Shown: one piece after another, positions 10,045 through 16,882 of the stretch | Numbering within the stretch: the first letter of the stretch is position 1 | Layout of the letters: the number at the start of each line of letters is the position of its first letter | Assembly: GCA_001897515.1 (NCBI GenBank) | Contig: MKTA01000015.1 | Coordinates: 186,001 to 250,000 of the forward strand | Source: Bacteroidetes bacterium 41-46 | Lineage (GTDB): Bacteria; Bacteroidota; Bacteroidia; Bacteroidales; UBA932 | Direction: 5' to 3' | Length of the DNA: 64,000 nucleotides | Notes under the pieces: generated by a model | What the model was told of the DNA's origin: nothing | What the model saw: the letters and a program-made list of their open reading frames with translations, nothing else | Database searches by the model: none | Translations under genes and position numbers: made by a program

Positions 10045-11010
10045 ATGTCAGAGATTACAATCTATTTAGTGTGGATAGGAATATCGCTGGTGGGACTAAC
10101 AATCCTGCTGTGGTTCTTCCCTATTACCCTTTGGTTTCAGGCCCTGATTTCCGGGGTTAGGATATCACTGTTGCAACTTGTTCTGATGCGCTGGAGAAAG
10201 GTGCCTCCGGGAACAATGGTTATGGCTATGATTACAGGAACAAAGGCAGGACTTGATCTAAACGCAAATGAGCTTGAAGCTCACTATCTTGCAAAAGGAA
10301 ACGTTCCAAACGTCGTGAACGCCCTCATTTCTGCAGACAAGGCAAACATACCCCTCAACTTTAAAATGGCTGCCGCCATTGACCTTGCAGGCCGCGACGT
10401 TTTTGAGGCAGTACAAATGTCGGTTAATCCCAAGGTAATCAACACCCCTCCTGTTACAGCGGTGGCAAAGGATGGCATCCAGCTGATAGCCAAGGCTCGT
10501 GTTACAGTTAGAGCAAACATCAAACAGCTTGTCGGCGGTGCCGGAGAGGAGACCGTACTTGCAAGGGTCGGCGAGGGCATCGTATCCAGCATTGGTTCTG
10601 CAGAGTCGCACAAATCTGTTCTTGAAAATCCGGACTCCATTTCAAGGGTTGTTCTTGAAAAGGGGCTGGACGCAGGTACTGCATTTGAGATTCTTTCAAT
10701 TGACATCGCCGATATAGACATCGGAAGAAACATTGGTGCCGTACTCCAGATGGACCAGGCCAACGCTGACAAAAACATTGCCCAGGCTCGCGCAGAGGAG
10801 AAACGCGCAATGGCCGTCGCTCTTGAACAAGAGATGAAAGCCAAGGCCCAGGAGGCCCGTGCAAAAGTAATTGAAGCCGAAGCCCAGATCCCTCTTGCCA
10901 TGGCAGAGGCCTTCCGTTCCGGCAACTTAGGCATCATGGACTACTACAAATTCCGCAACATTCAGGCCGACACAGAAATGCGCGAGAACATCGCCAAACC
11001 ACAGAAGTAA
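10045..11010 (+). CDS. floA: Flotillin-like protein FloA
   Basis: SPFH-type scaffold that forms membrane microdomains (B. subtilis FloA/YqfA family, about 330 residues; 321 here). It has an N-terminal hydrophobic hairpin ([20 protein letters not shown]), an SPFH-like region containing [21 protein letters not shown], and an Ala/Glu-rich helical end ([20 protein letters not shown]). The frame is open back to 9994 inside nfeD, but I chose the ATG at 10045 because the extra 17 residues (NNNKLTLNQ...) are not family-like and because this start leaves a normal 28-base gap to nfeD. Confidence 0.93.
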   Translation: MSEITIYLVWIGISLVGLTILLWFFPITLWFQALISGVRISLLQLVLMRWRKVPPGTMVMAMITGTKAGLDLNANELEAHYLAKGNVPNVVNALISADKANIPLNFKMAAAIDLAGRDVFEAVQMSVNPKVINTPPVTAVAKDGIQLIAKARVTVRANIKQLVGGAGEETVLARVGEGIVSSIGSAESHKSVLENPDSISRVVLEKGLDAGTAFEILSIDIADIDIGRNIGAVLQMDQANADKNIAQARAEEKRAMAVALEQEMKAKAQEARAKVIEAEAQIPLAMAEAFRSGNLGIMDYYKFRNIQADTEMRENIAKPQK

Positions 11011-11043
11011 CCCTCTGTGATAAGCCACTGTGTTAGCCAAAAT

Positions 11044-11073
11044 TTTGCACATTAAAAAGAATTAGTATCTTTG
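11044..11073 (+). promoter_or_regulatory. Promoter of tRNA-Ser
   Basis: TTTG (11044-11047), 18 bases, then TATCTTTG (11066-11073): a full match to the Bacteroidota -33/-7 promoter, 28 bases before the tRNA. Confidence 0.75.
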
Positions 11074-11101
11074 CACTCCCTGCGCCAAAACGCAGGGTTT
11101 T

Positions 11102-11191
11102 GGTGAGGTGGGTGAGTGGCTGAAACCAGCAGTTTGCTAAACTGCCGAACTCGTAAGGGTTCCGGGGGTTCGAATCCCCCCCTCACCGCCA
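11102..11191 (+). tRNA. tRNA-Ser(GCT)
   Basis: The acceptor arms GGTGAGG (11102-11108) and CCTCACC (11181-11187) pair perfectly, followed by discriminator G and an encoded CCA (11189-11191). The anticodon loop sits in CAGTTTGCTAAACTG with anticodon GCT, reading AGC/AGU serine codons. A long variable arm, typical of tRNA-Ser, and the T arm GGGGGTTCGAATCCCCC are visible. Confidence 0.96.
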
Positions 11192-11200
11192 AAGAAGAAA

Positions 11201-11227
11201 AAGCCGGGCACACGCCCGGTTTTTTTA
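11201..11227 (+). terminator. Terminator of tRNA-Ser
   Basis: CCGGGC-ACAC-GCCCGG hairpin (11204-11219) followed by eight T residues. Confidence 0.9.
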
Positions 11228-11316
11228 TTTCCGGCAAGTGCAAAGCTTGCTTTAGCACGCAGACGGGAATAAAAAAATCTTATGCGCAGCATAAGGCTTT
11301 TTCTTCTTTGAAGCAA

Positions 11317-11354
11317 CCCCAAATTGGGGAACGCCTCGCGCAGCGAGGCAATCC
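11317..11354. repeat. Palindromic repeat, copy 1
   Basis: GGGGAAC, then a 7-bp perfect stem GCCTCGC/GCGAGGC with loop GCA, then AATCCC, preceded by CCCCAAATTGGGG. A second copy with the same flanks is at 13640-13670. This resembles REP-type repeats; no transposase of the RAYT kind is in the window. Confidence 0.75.
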
Positions 11355-11476
11355 CACACCACCCAGAATATTTCTGTTTTTCCTCCACAATTTGTTTAAT
11401 TGACAATTACATATAATCCAAATGTCATAACTTTATTGCGTTGACTGCGACGAAACAGTTTCACTAATCAATTAAA

Positions 11477-11484
11477 AAAGGAAG
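11477..11484 (+). promoter_or_regulatory. Shine-Dalgarno-like site of the KilA-N gene
   Basis: AAAGGAAG ends four bases before the ATG at 11489. Most genes in this window have no such site, so it stands out and fits foreign origin of the gene. Confidence 0.4.
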
Positions 11485-11488
11485 TACT

Positions 11489-12319
11489 ATGGCAAAAGAA
11501 AGAGTACTACAGGTCAAAGAATCTTCAATAACTGTTATCCTTCAAAATGAAACCGACTATATCAGTTTAACCGATATGACAAATGGATTTATTGAGGGAA
11601 GTGGACTAATAGGAAAGTGGATTACCAATAAAAACACATTGGAGTATTTGGGAGTTTGGGAAAAAATCAACAATTCTAATTTTAATTACCCCGAATTCGG
11701 GGTAATTGGACGCGATGCCGGTACAAATAGATTTATAATGTCTGCTGGACAATGGATTGAACGGACAAGAGCAATAGGGCTGATTGTAAAAGCAGGGCGT
11801 TATGGTGGGACCTATGCACACAAAGACATAGCATTTCATTTTGCGATGTGGTTAAGCCCTGAATTTCAAATTTATCTTATTAATGAATTTCAGCGCCTAA
11901 AGGACGATGAAAACAGTCGTTTGAAATTAGATTGGAATTTGCAAAGAACTTTATCAAAAGTCAATTATCAAATTCATACAGATGCCATCAAAGAGAATTT
12001 AATACCACAAGAAATTACCAAACAACAAATTGCATATGTTTATGCCAATGAGGCCGACCTGTTGAATGTTGCTCTTTTCGGTATTACTGCTAAAGATTGG
12101 AGAGACATTAATCCTGACAAAAACGGTAATATCAGGGATTACTCAACATTGGAACAACTTGTAGTATTAAGCAATATGGAGAGCATTAACGCCTTGCTAA
12201 TCCAACAAGGATTATCACCACAGGAACGGCTGATCCAACTTAATAAAGTTGCTATTAACCAGATGAAATCACTAATTGAAAGTAAGTCGATGAAAAAGCT
12301 AAAAAATGAAAACTACTAA
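11489..12319 (+). CDS. KilA-N domain DNA-binding protein
   Basis: A 276-residue protein with an N-terminal KilA-N domain (about residues 10-150). Diagnostic stretches are NETDYISLTDMTNGF, TRAIGLIVKAGRYGGTYAH and DIAFHFAMWLSPEFQIYLIN. KilA-N domains are DNA-binding modules common in phage and large-DNA-virus proteins and also found as stand-alone bacterial genes. The C-terminal half is helical and unrecognised. The gene sits just beyond tRNA-Ser and a palindromic repeat, has an unusual Shine-Dalgarno site, and is AT-rich, all consistent with acquisition by transfer. No other phage gene accompanies it. Target and role are unknown. Confidence 0.85.
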   Translation: MAKERVLQVKESSITVILQNETDYISLTDMTNGFIEGSGLIGKWITNKNTLEYLGVWEKINNSNFNYPEFGVIGRDAGTNRFIMSAGQWIERTRAIGLIVKAGRYGGTYAHKDIAFHFAMWLSPEFQIYLINEFQRLKDDENSRLKLDWNLQRTLSKVNYQIHTDAIKENLIPQEITKQQIAYVYANEADLLNVALFGITAKDWRDINPDKNGNIRDYSTLEQLVVLSNMESINALLIQQGLSPQERLIQLNKVAINQMKSLIESKSMKKLKNENY

Positions 12320-12363
12320 AAATACAATATTTTTAGTAAAAGTCTTTCTTGGATACTGTAATT

Positions 12364-12391
12364 ACCATTTTCCCGACGTCAAGAAAATGGT
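12364..12391 (+). terminator. Hairpin after the KilA-N gene
   Basis: ACCATTTTC (12364-12372) and GAAAATGGT (12383-12391) form a perfect 9-bp stem 45 bases after the stop. There is no T-run, so termination is possible rather than clear. Confidence 0.4.
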
Positions 12392-12504
12392 CACTATAGC
12401 ATTAATCAAACTTCCCTTCAATAATTTGTTATAAGAAGACATTGGATTCTAATGAATTAAATTTTAATTTTATATCCTTAACTTTATACAGCTATAAACA
12501 ATTT

Positions 12505-12867
12505 ATGAAAACATTAGACTTAAAGAAAATTTTCAGACTATATTTACCCTCACTTATATTTGCCATAGCGTTAGCTACATATGCAATAGGATCTAATGTG
12601 ACTATAGTCAATTTATTAGCAGGCATTATAGTTTTGTTATTAATAGTGAATTTGTTTTACCAGAATATACTTTTAAGTAGAATTCTCGGGGTTGTTTTCC
12701 TTCTAGTCTCTTTGTATATGGTATTGGCATTGCTAGATGATGTTATTGACGGTGAAGCAACAATAGGATACCTATTCGGCCTTCTAATGATATTATGTAG
12801 TATTACACTCTCGGTATTGCTTATAGTTGGATATAATAAAAATAAAATAGAAATTATTGAGCACTAA
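12505..12867 (+). CDS. Small hypothetical membrane protein
   Basis: Not recognised. From the ATG at 12505 the product has 120 residues and four likely membrane helices (LYLPSLIFAIALATYAIG, VNLLAGIIVLLLIVNLFY, ILGVVFLLVSLYMVLALL, GYLFGLLMILCSITLSVLLI), with a charged C-terminal tail (NKNKIEIIEH). An upstream TTG at 12442 would add 21 polar residues and is less likely. It lies in the AT-rich accessory islet between the KilA-N gene and a broken PH-domain gene; no functional link is evident. Confidence 0.55.
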   Translation: MKTLDLKKIFRLYLPSLIFAIALATYAIGSNVTIVNLLAGIIVLLLIVNLFYQNILLSRILGVVFLLVSLYMVLALLDDVIDGEATIGYLFGLLMILCSITLSVLLIVGYNKNKIEIIEH

Positions 12868-12930
12868 CGGATGATATTTTAAAGAAAACCAGCTCATATC
12901 ACTCTTTAACCCAATTAAAGCCCTATAAAA

Positions 12931-13284
12931 ATGGGATATGTGCTTGGCGGAACTTTTTTTCTTCTAATGTTCCTTTTATCCGGTATGCGTTATATCATTT
13001 CAGGGAGTAAAATGTTATAGAAAATTTGGTTTATTCCTTGTTCGAGTATTGATATTGCCGATATCCGTTCGGTGAAAAGGTCATATAATTTGCTTTCTTC
13101 ACCCGCCGGTTCACTCAAGAGACTAAGTGTTAATTTCCGAGGAAAAGTTAAATTTCCTTATATATTGATTTCTCCTATATGTGAAAAGGAGTTCATTAAG
13201 GAACTGATAGTAGTCAATCCAAATATTTTAATTCATATGCCCGACAAAAAAGGAATTTGGCGTATTCAAGATTGGGATATTTGA
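12931..13284 (+). pseudogene. Broken bacterial PH-domain membrane protein
   Basis: One frame reads a hydrophobic segment (MGYVLGGTFFLLMFLLSG), meets an in-frame TAG at 13018-13020, and continues at once into a bacterial PH-domain-like sequence: KIWFIPCSSIDIADIRSV, LLSSPAGSLKRLSVNF, ILISPICEKEFIKELIVVNP, ending WRIQDWDI. The spacing suggests one ancestral gene cut by a nonsense change, perhaps also truncated at the 5' end, because such proteins usually have two N-terminal helices. A 70-residue product from the GTG at 13072 is formally possible but would start inside the PH fold. Family assignment is from memory of Bacteroides relatives. Confidence 0.6.
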
Positions 13285-13534
13285 GATTTATAAAAACTTA
13301 GAAAAAGAGAGGTTAAGAAATCATGGATTTTTCTACACTATCAGCAAATAATACAACTATAATAATGCCATCACCTGACAGCGTTTATATTTAATTAATA
13401 TTCTGCAGATTAAATTACGGATTAGTGCCCTAATTAGCCTCAGTACTTTTCAACAGGAATGTGCCCCATAATCATTAACAACAACAAGCTCAACCATTGG
13501 CGAAAGTATTAAAAATACAAACGGATATCCATTC

Positions 13535-13560
13535 AGTCCCCGTTTTTGAAATCGGGGACT
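13535..13560. repeat. Hairpin AGTCCCCG/CGGGGACT
   Basis: A perfect 8-bp inverted repeat with a 10-base loop, followed by AAAACAG. It is the first of the four palindromes in this gap. Confidence 0.6.
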
Positions 13561-13606
13561 AAAACAGTGGTACTCTATGATAATCAAGGCTCAAGCACCC
13601 CCCAAA

Positions 13607-13635
13607 GGGATCACTGAGCAAAGCGGAGTAATCCC
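13607..13635. repeat. Imperfect palindrome GGGAT...ATCCC
   Basis: GGGAT-CACT and AGTA-ATCCC pair with one mismatch around GAGCAAAGCGG. The AATCCC end is shared with the neighbouring repeat. Confidence 0.5.
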
Positions 13636-13639
13636 ACCC

Positions 13640-13670
13640 GGGGAACGCCTCGCTGCGCGAGGCAATCCCC
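13640..13670. repeat. Palindromic repeat, copy 2
   Basis: GGGGAAC, stem GCCTCGC/GCGAGGC, loop TGC, then AATCCCC. Flanks run in the same direction as copy 1 (11317-11354), but the loop is its reverse complement (TGC instead of GCA), as if only the hairpin had flipped. Confidence 0.75.
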
Positions 13671-13692
13671 TATTTTCCAGAAAACATCCCCA

Positions 13693-13827
13693 CAGGCTTG
13701 GGTGGGACAAACCTCCATCTTATTGAATTTCTGCATATCCCAAAACACAAACTTAACACATTCAGCAATTTATATTTTACAATTACCAATAAATAAGCCC
13801 TGTGGAGGTTCGCCCCACCCAAGCCTG
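13693..13827. repeat. 135-base element with 25-bp inverted ends
   Basis: The ends 13693-13717 and 13803-13827 (CAGGCTTGGGTGGGAC... and ...CCCACCCAAGCCTG) are inverted repeats with 2 mismatches in 25. CTTATT/AATAAG pairs just inside, around an AT-rich core. It could be a MITE-like element or a long RNA hairpin. I see no clear target-site duplication. Confidence 0.7.
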
Positions 13828-13923
13828 CGAAATGAAAGTCTCAATAAACCAGCCAATCCTTTAAAATTATAATAACTACCAGAAACATGAGAAATTGATG
13901 CTGTGCATCGCTAATTATTTTAT

Positions 13924-13931
13924 TACCTTTG
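13924..13931 (+). promoter_or_regulatory. -7 promoter element
   Basis: TACCTTTG matches TAnnTTTG, 28 bases before the ATG at 13959. Confidence 0.45.
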
Positions 13932-13958
13932 ATATACAACCAATTAAATCTCTCTCTC

Positions 13959-14378
13959 ATGAAAACACTATCTCTTTTAGTTCTTTTCACCCTCTCCTCA
14001 CTAATAACTTTCGCTCAGTTAAAACCAGATTCAAAGGTGTTTCTGACATTCGAACAGACTCAAAACGAAGTAAATGTAGATGGAGATAATGCTATTGCTA
14101 TGCTAAAAGAATACATTGTCGGAAAAACATCCCTAGTAATTTCCGAATCAAAAGAATCAGCAGACTTCACATTTCAACTCAGAATAATTGAAAAGAAAAT
14201 TGGTAACAGAAGAGGAAAATTGGATATTATTGACAACCAAACCTTGACACCAATTTTTGAATCAAAATGGGTTACAGGAACATCAAATGCCTTCTATGGG
14301 TATTCCGGCTCAAGACATGCCATTGGACTACTCGTAAAAGATCAACTAATTAAAGCATTTCCTAAAACTGTAAAATAG
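13959..14378 (+). CDS. Small secreted hypothetical protein
   Basis: Not recognised. The 139-residue product starts with a clear signal peptide (MKTLSLLVLFTLSSLITFAQ) and so is exported. The mature part contains SKVFLTFEQTQNEVNVDGDN and ADFTFQLRIIEKKIGNRRGK and ends near LLVKDQLIKAF. It looks like a small periplasmic alpha/beta domain without obvious catalytic residues or lipobox. I chose the ATG at 13959 over an in-frame ATG at 13929 because it puts the signal peptide at the N-terminus and leaves room for the promoter element. Confidence 0.6.
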   Translation: MKTLSLLVLFTLSSLITFAQLKPDSKVFLTFEQTQNEVNVDGDNAIAMLKEYIVGKTSLVISESKESADFTFQLRIIEKKIGNRRGKLDIIDNQTLTPIFESKWVTGTSNAFYGYSGSRHAIGLLVKDQLIKAFPKTVK

Positions 14379-14380
14379 TT

Positions 14381-14560
14381 ATGCCTGCCATATACATCAT
14401 CCTCATCATAATTGCCGCATTCGTTCTCACCAAAAGAATTAAGCGCATAGTGTACGACATAAAAATCAAGAACAACGGCAAACTAAAAGCCGACATCCTC
14501 TTTCTAATCCTCACCATCCTCGTGATTTGCATCCTGATTTATCTTACCGGACTCAAATAA
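14381..14560 (+). CDS. Small membrane protein of 59 residues
   Basis: An ATG two bases after the preceding stop opens a 59-residue frame. It has two hydrophobic segments (AIYIILIIIAAFVLT and DILFLILTILVICILIYLTG) separated by a basic linker (KRIKRIVYDIKIKNNGKLK). This is the pattern of a two-helix inner-membrane protein with a positive cytoplasmic loop. The close spacing suggests co-translation with the secreted protein before it. Function is unknown. Confidence 0.5.
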   Translation: MPAIYIILIIIAAFVLTKRIKRIVYDIKIKNNGKLKADILFLILTILVICILIYLTGLK

Positions 14561-14575
14561 ATTGAAACCCTTTTC

Positions 14576-14583
14576 TACCTTTG
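14576..14583 (+). promoter_or_regulatory. -7 promoter element
   Basis: TACCTTTG, 20 bases before the ATG of the transglutaminase-like gene. Confidence 0.45.
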
Positions 14584-14602
14584 CTCCCAAATTCAGGAAA
14601 AT

Positions 14603-15499
14603 ATGAAAAAGGCAGCCGTAGTAATCATCAGTTTAATTGCAGTAGTTATTGTAACTTTCCTTCTGACCCCAACTACATTCTATCAACTATTAAAAATCAG
14701 CCCCTCTTCAAAGCTTTTGGACATCTCTTACTCAAACGATGCCCCCGACACTCTTTACCAATTTCTATATGCCGACACCACAGGCAACGAATACCTTAAG
14801 GAGCTCAGAACTAGTCACAACCTGGAGCAATTGATTGCCGGCCAAACCGATGAGCTTGATAAGATCAAAACAATTCTTGACTGGACTAGCAAACAATGGT
14901 CACACGATGGCAGCAACACTCCTTCAAACCATGATGCTATTACCATTCTCGCAGAGGCAAGACAGGGTAAACAGTTCCGCTGTGTAGAGTACGGAATCGT
15001 GGCAACTGCAGCCCTTAACAGTATTGGAATACCCGCAAGAACGCTCGGACTAAAAACCAGAGATGTAGAAAAGGTCATGCGTGGTGCAGGACACGTTGTT
15101 ACGGAGGTATATTCAAATCAGTATGAAAAATGGATTTACATAGATCCTCAGTTCAATATTATGCCAACCCTTAACGAAACCCCAATAAACGGAGTTGAAT
15201 TACAAAAAGCCATATACACTAAAGATCCCGGTCTTAAACTCATAAACAAAGAGGGCGAGTTAGACAAAGAGGATTCAGAAAACTATATAAAATGGATTGG
15301 AAAGTACCTATTTTACTTTGATGTCCTTTTTGATCAGAAGACGATGAACTCTGAAGAATTCATGAGGATTAACGGAATGAGCAAACTAACCTTAGTTCCA
15401 GCAGGCCACAAAGAGCCGCAAATCTTCCAGCGCAGCAGCAAAATCAATTATAGCTACTATACAAACTCGCTGAATGATTTTTACAGAAAACCTCATTAA
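14603..15499 (+). CDS. Transglutaminase-like domain protein
   Basis: A 298-residue protein with one N-terminal membrane anchor or uncleaved signal (AAVVIISLIAVVIVTFLLTP). A transglutaminase/protease-like fold follows: the catalytic triad is visible as Cys in GKQFRCVEYG, His in GAGHVVTEVY and Asp in WIYIDPQFN. Bacterial members act as cysteine proteases, amidases or cross-linking enzymes, and the substrate cannot be told from sequence. The protein probably faces the periplasm. It is followed 47 bases later by the Sua5 gene, which has its own promoter element. Confidence 0.8.
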   Translation: MKKAAVVIISLIAVVIVTFLLTPTTFYQLLKISPSSKLLDISYSNDAPDTLYQFLYADTTGNEYLKELRTSHNLEQLIAGQTDELDKIKTILDWTSKQWSHDGSNTPSNHDAITILAEARQGKQFRCVEYGIVATAALNSIGIPARTLGLKTRDVEKVMRGAGHVVTEVYSNQYEKWIYIDPQFNIMPTLNETPINGVELQKAIYTKDPGLKLINKEGELDKEDSENYIKWIGKYLFYFDVLFDQKTMNSEEFMRINGMSKLTLVPAGHKEPQIFQRSSKINYSYYTNSLNDFYRKPH

Positions 15500-15510
15500 A
15501 TTTATCTCAC

Positions 15511-15518
15511 TATCTTTG
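15511..15518 (+). promoter_or_regulatory. -7 promoter element of the Sua5-DUF2200 gene
   Basis: TATCTTTG, 29 bases before the ATG at 15547. Confidence 0.5.
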
Positions 15519-15546
15519 CTGTGAATTTTTCTAAGTTCCGGAAAAG

Positions 15547-16842
15547 ATGCAAAACACAAATGATATAGAATTTGCCGCCAAATGTATTCAGGAGGGCAAA
15601 CTGGTTGCCTTTCCCACCGAAACAGTTTACGGGCTTGGCGCAAACGCCTTAAACCCGCTTGCAGTGGCAAAGATCTTTGAACTCAAGGAGCGCCCCACTT
15701 TTGACCCGCTTATTGTCCATATTTCAACAATAGATCAGCTGGAAACAATTGCCGCAAATATTGATGAGCGGGTTTACAAAATTGCAGAGAATTTCTGGCC
15801 CGGGCCACTTACAATGGTACTCCCAAAAAGCAGTATTGTACCCGATATTGTCACTTCAGGCCTTCCGACAGTAGGTGTAAGAATGCCGGAAAACGAGATG
15901 GCACTTGAGCTCATAACCAAATCAAACTGCCCCATCGCAGCCCCCAGTGCAAATAAATTTGGTCGAATAAGCCCGACAACGGCTGCACATGTCCGGAAAC
16001 AGCTCCCTGATGTGGACTATGTACTTGACGGTGGCAAGACAACAGTTGGGATAGAATCTACAATCATAAGGCTGACAAGCAAAGGTTTTCAGATACTTCG
16101 CAATGGTATTATTACCAAAGAGGAGCTGGAAAAAGTTGTACCATTTGACGACACTACAGAAATTGAAGAGCTCTCAGCCCCGGGCATGTTAAAGTCTCAT
16201 TACAGCCCTAGAAAAATGCTACTGATTTCTGACTCAGATCTTTCACAAATTAACAAATCCAAAGCAGGTCTTATATCATTTTCAGGAGTGCTTGAGGGCG
16301 GTTTCTCAAAGGTAATCAGAGTCTCTCAGACCAATGATCTTAAGGACTATGCCGTAAATATGTTTGAAGCTATGCACTCCTTTGAAGACGATTCTCAGAT
16401 AGAGCTTATTATAGCAGAGGCAGTTCCCTTAGATGGTATTGGTATAGCGATTATGGACAGACTCCGCAAGGCCGAATACGACTGGAAAAAGGCGAAAAAA
16501 CCACGGATTTTCAACATGCCTTTTGCAGAGGTTTACCCTCTTTACATTCAGAAGGCTGAGAAAAAAGGCCGTACAAAAGAGGAGGTAGATCAAATTATTT
16601 TCTGGCTTACAGGTTATAATGACGAAAAACTGCAAATTATACTTGATTCTAAATCAGATTTTGAGAAATTCTTTTGTAACGCACCTCAGTTTAATTCCAA
16701 CGCACACAAAATTACAGGTGTTATCTGCGGATACAGAGTAGAGGAGATTCAGGATGCCCTTATGCAAAAAATTCGCTATCTTGATAAACTTATTGATGAG
16801 CTTGCAAAGGGCAAAGCAATGGATAAGATTTTACGCAAATGA
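15547..16842 (+). CDS. L-threonylcarbamoyladenylate synthase (Sua5) fused to a DUF2200 domain
   Basis: The N-terminal part makes threonylcarbamoyl-AMP, the precursor of t6A37 on ANN-decoding tRNAs. The YrdC domain (about 1-195) has KLVAFPTETVYGLGANA, FWPGPLTMVLPK and PIAAPSANKFGRISPT. The Sua5 linker and C-terminal domain follow (APGMLKSHYSP, then GIGIAIMDRLRKAEYDW near residue 310). Directly after comes a second module, about residues 316-431: FNMPFAEVYPLYIQKAEKKG, DQIIFWLTGYNDEKL, ITGVICGYRVEEIQDALMQK, IRYLDKLIDELAKGKAMDK. I recognise it as DUF2200, normally a stand-alone protein of about 120 residues with no known function. The join is in frame, with no internal stop. Confidence 0.85.
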   Translation: MQNTNDIEFAAKCIQEGKLVAFPTETVYGLGANALNPLAVAKIFELKERPTFDPLIVHISTIDQLETIAANIDERVYKIAENFWPGPLTMVLPKSSIVPDIVTSGLPTVGVRMPENEMALELITKSNCPIAAPSANKFGRISPTTAAHVRKQLPDVDYVLDGGKTTVGIESTIIRLTSKGFQILRNGIITKEELEKVVPFDDTTEIEELSAPGMLKSHYSPRKMLLISDSDLSQINKSKAGLISFSGVLEGGFSKVIRVSQTNDLKDYAVNMFEAMHSFEDDSQIELIIAEAVPLDGIGIAIMDRLRKAEYDWKKAKKPRIFNMPFAEVYPLYIQKAEKKGRTKEEVDQIIFWLTGYNDEKLQIILDSKSDFEKFFCNAPQFNSNAHKITGVICGYRVEEIQDALMQKIRYLDKLIDELAKGKAMDKILRK

Positions 16843-16882
16843 TTGATTATCATAAAACAAACCTGTTAAAAAACATACCCAA

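Larger units (their letters stand above)
11228..11488. other. Non-coding stretch with several palindromes
   Basis: No supportable gene. It holds a hairpin CTTATGC-GCA-GCATAAG (11279-11295) followed by GCTTTTT, which may be a second terminator. CCCCAAATTGGGG (11317-11329) and the repeat GCCTCGC-GCA-GCGAGGC (11333-11349) follow, then AT-rich sequence leading to the KilA-N gene. Confidence 0.6.
13285..13958. other. Long non-coding stretch with a cluster of palindromes
   Basis: About 670 bases without a supportable gene. The first 240 bases hold nothing recognisable. From 13535 to 13827 there are four successive hairpin-forming elements, listed separately. The last 100 bases lead to a TACCTTTG promoter element. 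Confidence 0.6.

Noticed and set aside
10284..10937. 217-residue open frame on the minus strand.
   Set aside because: It lies wholly inside floA, is rich in Ala/Ser/Arg typical of an antisense shadow, and has no family resemblance.
11165..11191. tRNA-Ser 3' end as an attachment site with a distal direct repeat.
   Set aside because: I found no second copy of the T-arm/acceptor sequence downstream and no integrase.
13072..13284. Independent 70-residue gene from a GTG start.
   Set aside because: It begins in the middle of a PH-like domain whose upstream part is in the same frame behind a stop codon, so pseudogene is the better reading.
13535..13827. CRISPR-like array from the row of palindromes.
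   Set aside because: The elements differ in sequence and spacing; there is no regular repeat-spacer pattern and no cas gene.
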